Assembly (NCBI GenBank): GCA_019635875.1
Contig: JAHBYP010000001.1
Span: 124,001 to 188,000 of the forward strand
Direction: 5' to 3'
From: Alphaproteobacteria bacterium
GTDB taxonomy: Bacteria; Pseudomonadota; Alphaproteobacteria; Reyranellales; Reyranellaceae
Length of the DNA: 64,000 bases
Positions 61,626 to 64,000 of the stretch are shown piece by piece; within the stretch, counting starts at the first letter, position 1, and each line of letters starts with the position of its first letter. The notes beneath the pieces are model-generated. The model saw only the letters and a program-made list of their open reading frames with translations. It did no database searches and was not told the origin of the DNA. The position numbers and the translations under genes were made by a program.

Positions 61626-61652
61626 CTACCTTCCCTCTCCGGGGGAAGGTAG
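61626..61652. repeat. short palindrome, family B end
   Basis: CTACCTTCCCTCTCC and GGGGGAAGGTAG pair as in family B tips. It lies between the convergent LysR and ABC binding-protein genes. Confidence 0.78.
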
Positions 61653-61679
61653 TCGGAGACTTCCGGTCCAGGTAGAGTC

Positions 61680-62945
61680 TCACGCCGGTAGCAGCGCCTG
61701 CACTTCCTTCGACATGGTCGCCAGCGCTGCCATCGGCTCGGCCTTCTGCGCCACCACGGACTGCAGGTGGTCCTTGATCACGTCGGTGATCTTGAGCCCG
61801 TTCTCGCCCGGGAAGGCGTACCAGCCGGTGGCTTTGGGCAGCTGCTTCATGGCCACGAGGTGGTTGGGATTGGCGGCGTAGAAATCCTTGAGCATCGCCG
61901 GATCGTCGGCGACCTTCAGCGCCGAGGGGAAGTAGCCGGTGGCCTTGACCATCATGGTCGCGCCGACCGGACCGGTGGCGAACTTGATGTACTCCCACGC
62001 CGCCTTCTGCTTCGCCGGATCCTTGGCGAACAGCATCGCGGTGTTGCCGCCCATCGGCAGCCGGCCATTGGCGGCGGTCGGGAACGCGGCGGTGCGCAGC
62101 TTGAACTTCTCGCCGACCTGCTTGGTGACGCCGCCCAGGCGCGAGGTCGAGTGGCCCCAGATGCCCATCGTGCCCGAGGTGAAGTCCTGCAAGGCCACTG
62201 ACTGCGCGACGTCGCGCATGGTGCCTTCCTTGACCATGCGCGAAAGCGCGGTGATCGCCTGCTTGCCGGCCTCGCCGTCGAAGGCGACCCTCTTCTCGTC
62301 CTCGCTCAGCATGGTGCCGCCATTGGAGAACACCAGCGCCTGGAACATCCAGTTGCCGGTGATGTCCCAGTCGAAGTGGAAGCCCTGGGTGCTGCCGCCC
62401 AGCGCCTTGACCTTGCGTGCCAGCTCGAAGATGCCGTCCCAGGTGGCAGGCAGCGCCGCGAGGTTGCCGCCGGCCTTCGCCACCAGGTCGCCGTTGACGT
62501 AGATGATCGGCGTCGAGAGCGAGAAGCCGATGCCGTACTGCTTGCCCTTGATCTTGCCGATGTCGAGCAGGCCACGCGCGTGGCCGAACTCCTTGAACTG
62601 CGCGTCGGCGGCGATGAACGCCTCGAGCGGCTGGGCGATGCCGCGATCGACGAAGATGCGCTGGCGATTCAGGCCGTGATAGGCGACGTCGGGCAGGGTG
62701 TTGGTGATGGCGGCGCGCAGCACGCTCTGGGTGATCTCCTCATAGCCGGGCTGCGGCGCGCGGAAGGTGATCTTGTACTGCGGGTTGGCCTTCATGAACG
62801 CCCGCGCGATGTCCTCGTGCAGGGTCTTGAACAGGTCGGGGATCGAGTACTCGACGATGATCTCCGTGGTCGACTGGGCGATGGCCGGTGCGGCCACCAG
62901 GGCGGTGGTCGCGGCCAGCGTCTTCAGGGCGGTGCGTCTCAGCAT
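61680..62945 (-). CDS. sugar ABC transporter substrate-binding protein (Ugp type)
   Basis: 421 residues. A signal peptide (ALKTLAATTALVAAPAIAQ) is followed by a family 1 extracellular solute-binding fold: IIVEYSIPDLFKTLHEDIARAFMKANPQYKI-like start, DVAYHGLNRQRIFVDRG, GGNTAMLFAKDPAKQKAAWEYIKF near the end. It resembles glycerol-3-phosphate and disaccharide binders. ACAGGAGAGCTCC precedes the ATG at 62945; the frame is open upstream through the permease gene. It is the third gene of a leftward ABC operon whose beginning lies outside the window. Confidence 0.88.
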   Translation of the reverse strand: MLRRTALKTLAATTALVAAPAIAQSTTEIIVEYSIPDLFKTLHEDIARAFMKANPQYKITFRAPQPGYEEITQSVLRAAITNTLPDVAYHGLNRQRIFVDRGIAQPLEAFIAADAQFKEFGHARGLLDIGKIKGKQYGIGFSLSTPIIYVNGDLVAKAGGNLAALPATWDGIFELARKVKALGGSTQGFHFDWDITGNWMFQALVFSNGGTMLSEDEKRVAFDGEAGKQAITALSRMVKEGTMRDVAQSVALQDFTSGTMGIWGHSTSRLGGVTKQVGEKFKLRTAAFPTAANGRLPMGGNTAMLFAKDPAKQKAAWEYIKFATGPVGATMMVKATGYFPSALKVADDPAMLKDFYAANPNHLVAMKQLPKATGWYAFPGENGLKITDVIKDHLQSVVAQKAEPMAALATMSKEVQALLPA

Positions 62946-62965
62946 GGAGCTCTCCTGTCCGTCTT

Positions 62966-63799
62966 TCACTTGATGCCCGAGAGCGTCATGCCCTCGATGA
63001 ACCGCCGTTGAGCGGCGAGAAAGAACAGCACCAGCGGCGCGGTGATGATCACGGCGCCGGCCATCAGCGGGCCGTAGTCGATGCCGGCCTCGGTGTTGCG
63101 CAGGTAGACCGTGCCCAGCGCCGGCATCGCCATGTCCGGGCTGGTGACGATCAGCAGCGGCCAGAAATAGTCGTTCCAGTGGATGACGACGGAGAGGATG
63201 CCGAAAGCGGTCAGTGCCGGCGCGGCCGCCGGCAGCATGATGCGCCAGACGATCTCGAACTCGCCCATGCCGTCGAGACGTGCGGCATGCAGCAGGTCGT
63301 CGGGTACGGTGCGGAAGAACTGGCGGATCCAGAAGATGCCGAACACCGAGATGATCGAGGGCATCACCAGGCCGGCATAGGAGTTCAGCAGCTTGGCCTC
63401 GCTCAGCATGATGTAGTGCGGGATCGCCGGCACGTGCGAGGGGATCAGCAGGCCGAACAGCACCAGGGCGAACAGCGGCTTGGCGCCACCGAAGCGCAGC
63501 TTGGCCAGCGCGTAGGCGGCAGGCAGGGCGAAGGCGACCTGCAGGATGAAGATCGTCGCCGTCACCACGGCGCCATTCAGCAGGTAGCGGTGCATCGGCA
63601 CCTTCTGAAAGGCGGCGCCATAGTTGCGCAGCGCGTCCCATTTCTGCGGGATCAGGTGCAAGTCCGACGTGAAGATGTCGTCGGGCGCGCGCAGCGACAG
63701 CGACAGCATCCAGACGAAGGGCGCCAGCATCACAACCGCGCCACCCATCAGCAGCAGATGGCGCAGCGCCGCGGCGGGCAGGGAGAGCGCGGCATTCAT
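62966..63799 (-). CDS. sugar ABC transporter permease, UgpE/MalG type
   Basis: 277 residues with about six membrane helices. GAVVMLAPFVWMLSLSLRAPDDIF at the start and the EAA-loop motif DGMGEFEIVWRIMLPAAAPALTAFGI, which contacts the ATPase, are typical of this permease class. It ends QRRFIEGMTLSGIK, the usual C-terminus. Its ATG overlaps the stop of the permease gene upstream (ATGA), and the binding-protein gene follows after 20 bp. Confidence 0.9.
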   Translation of the reverse strand: MNAALSLPAAALRHLLLMGGAVVMLAPFVWMLSLSLRAPDDIFTSDLHLIPQKWDALRNYGAAFQKVPMHRYLLNGAVVTATIFILQVAFALPAAYALAKLRFGGAKPLFALVLFGLLIPSHVPAIPHYIMLSEAKLLNSYAGLVMPSIISVFGIFWIRQFFRTVPDDLLHAARLDGMGEFEIVWRIMLPAAAPALTAFGILSVVIHWNDYFWPLLIVTSPDMAMPALGTVYLRNTEAGIDYGPLMAGAVIITAPLVLFFLAAQRRFIEGMTLSGIK

Positions 63800-64000
63800 G
63801 CGTAGTGCACGCGGCGCTCGGCCAGCCGTACCTTCAGCAAGGTCAGCAGCAACACGAAGACGAGGAAGACGACGGTGATCGCCGCCCCGTAGCCGGCACG
63901 GAAGAAGCCGAAGCCCTCCTGGTACATGGTGTAGAGCAGCACCTCGGTAGCCTTGTTCGGACCGCCTTCGGTGAGCACGGCCACCGTGTCGAAGACCTGG
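63796..64000 (-). CDS. sugar ABC transporter permease, UgpA/MalF type (5' part outside window)
   Basis: Only the last ~68 residues are visible. They contain VAVLTEGGPNKATEVLLYTMYQEGF, the conserved stretch that closes the EAA region in UgpA-type permeases, then a final membrane helix (AAITVVFLVFVLLLTLLKV). The rest lies beyond base 64000. It overlaps the downstream permease start by 4 bp. Confidence 0.85.
   Translation of the reverse strand, partial: QVFDTVAVLTEGGPNKATEVLLYTMYQEGFGFFRAGYGAAITVVFLVFVLLLTLLKVRLAERRVHYA

Overview
The window is about 64 kb of very GC-rich DNA whose genes keep the conserved alphaproteobacterial order pckA / chvI-chvG / hprK-rapZ-EIIA-HPr / ahcY / tsaE-amgK-murU-addB-addA-trxA. 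With the short alphaproteobacterial HprK, DUF1491, DUF1127 and AddAB, this makes an alphaproteobacterial chromosome the best reading. The genus cannot be fixed by eye. I saw no rRNA, tRNA, CRISPR array, IS transposase, phage gene or plasmid replication gene.

Layout. 1-7 kb holds housekeeping and metabolic genes: a partial epoxide-hydrolase-like protein, DUF1491, the ABC-F protein Uup, a GntP-type permease and a secreted GH5 glycosidase. 7-15.4 kb is the most unusual part. One leftward operon encodes a Ser/Thr kinase with a zinc ribbon, a PP2C phosphatase, a PrsW-like intramembrane protease (split by an apparent -1 frameshift from an FHA-like domain), a TerY-like VWA protein and two membrane-anchored paralogues, one ending in a rhodanese domain. 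A class III cyclase-FHA protein is transcribed divergently. 15.4-30.3 kb is a catabolic region: GNAT / racemase-like / SDR operon, HpaB-like monooxygenase with a RidA protein, a sensor kinase, an orphan CoxL-like molybdoenzyme subunit, a Bug-type binding protein, a two-domain VOC dioxygenase divergent from a GntR regulator, another SDR, a GST and a PHA depolymerase. 30.4-35.5 kb carries a small VOC protein, an SUMF1-fold protein, a membrane adenylate cyclase, an SMP-30-like protein and a small YdhR-like protein.

35.6-59.1 kb is the conserved core: PEP carboxykinase, the ChvG/ChvI two-component system, the regulatory PTS (HPr kinase, RapZ, EIIA, HPr), SAH hydrolase, TsaE, the AmgK/MurU cell-wall recycling pair, AddAB and thioredoxin. 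A block of foreign context (TPR protein, CoA transferase, two tandem DUF3859 proteins, AEC transporter) lies between chvG and hprK. 59-64 kb has a lipoprotein, small DUF1127-type proteins facing a GcvA-like LysR regulator, and a Ugp-type sugar ABC transporter running off the end.

The window is also sprinkled with palindromic intergenic elements of at least two sequence families. One lies between 10 of the 12 convergent gene pairs, as expected for bidirectional terminators. One copy lies inside the 5' coding part of a gene and keeps its frame open.
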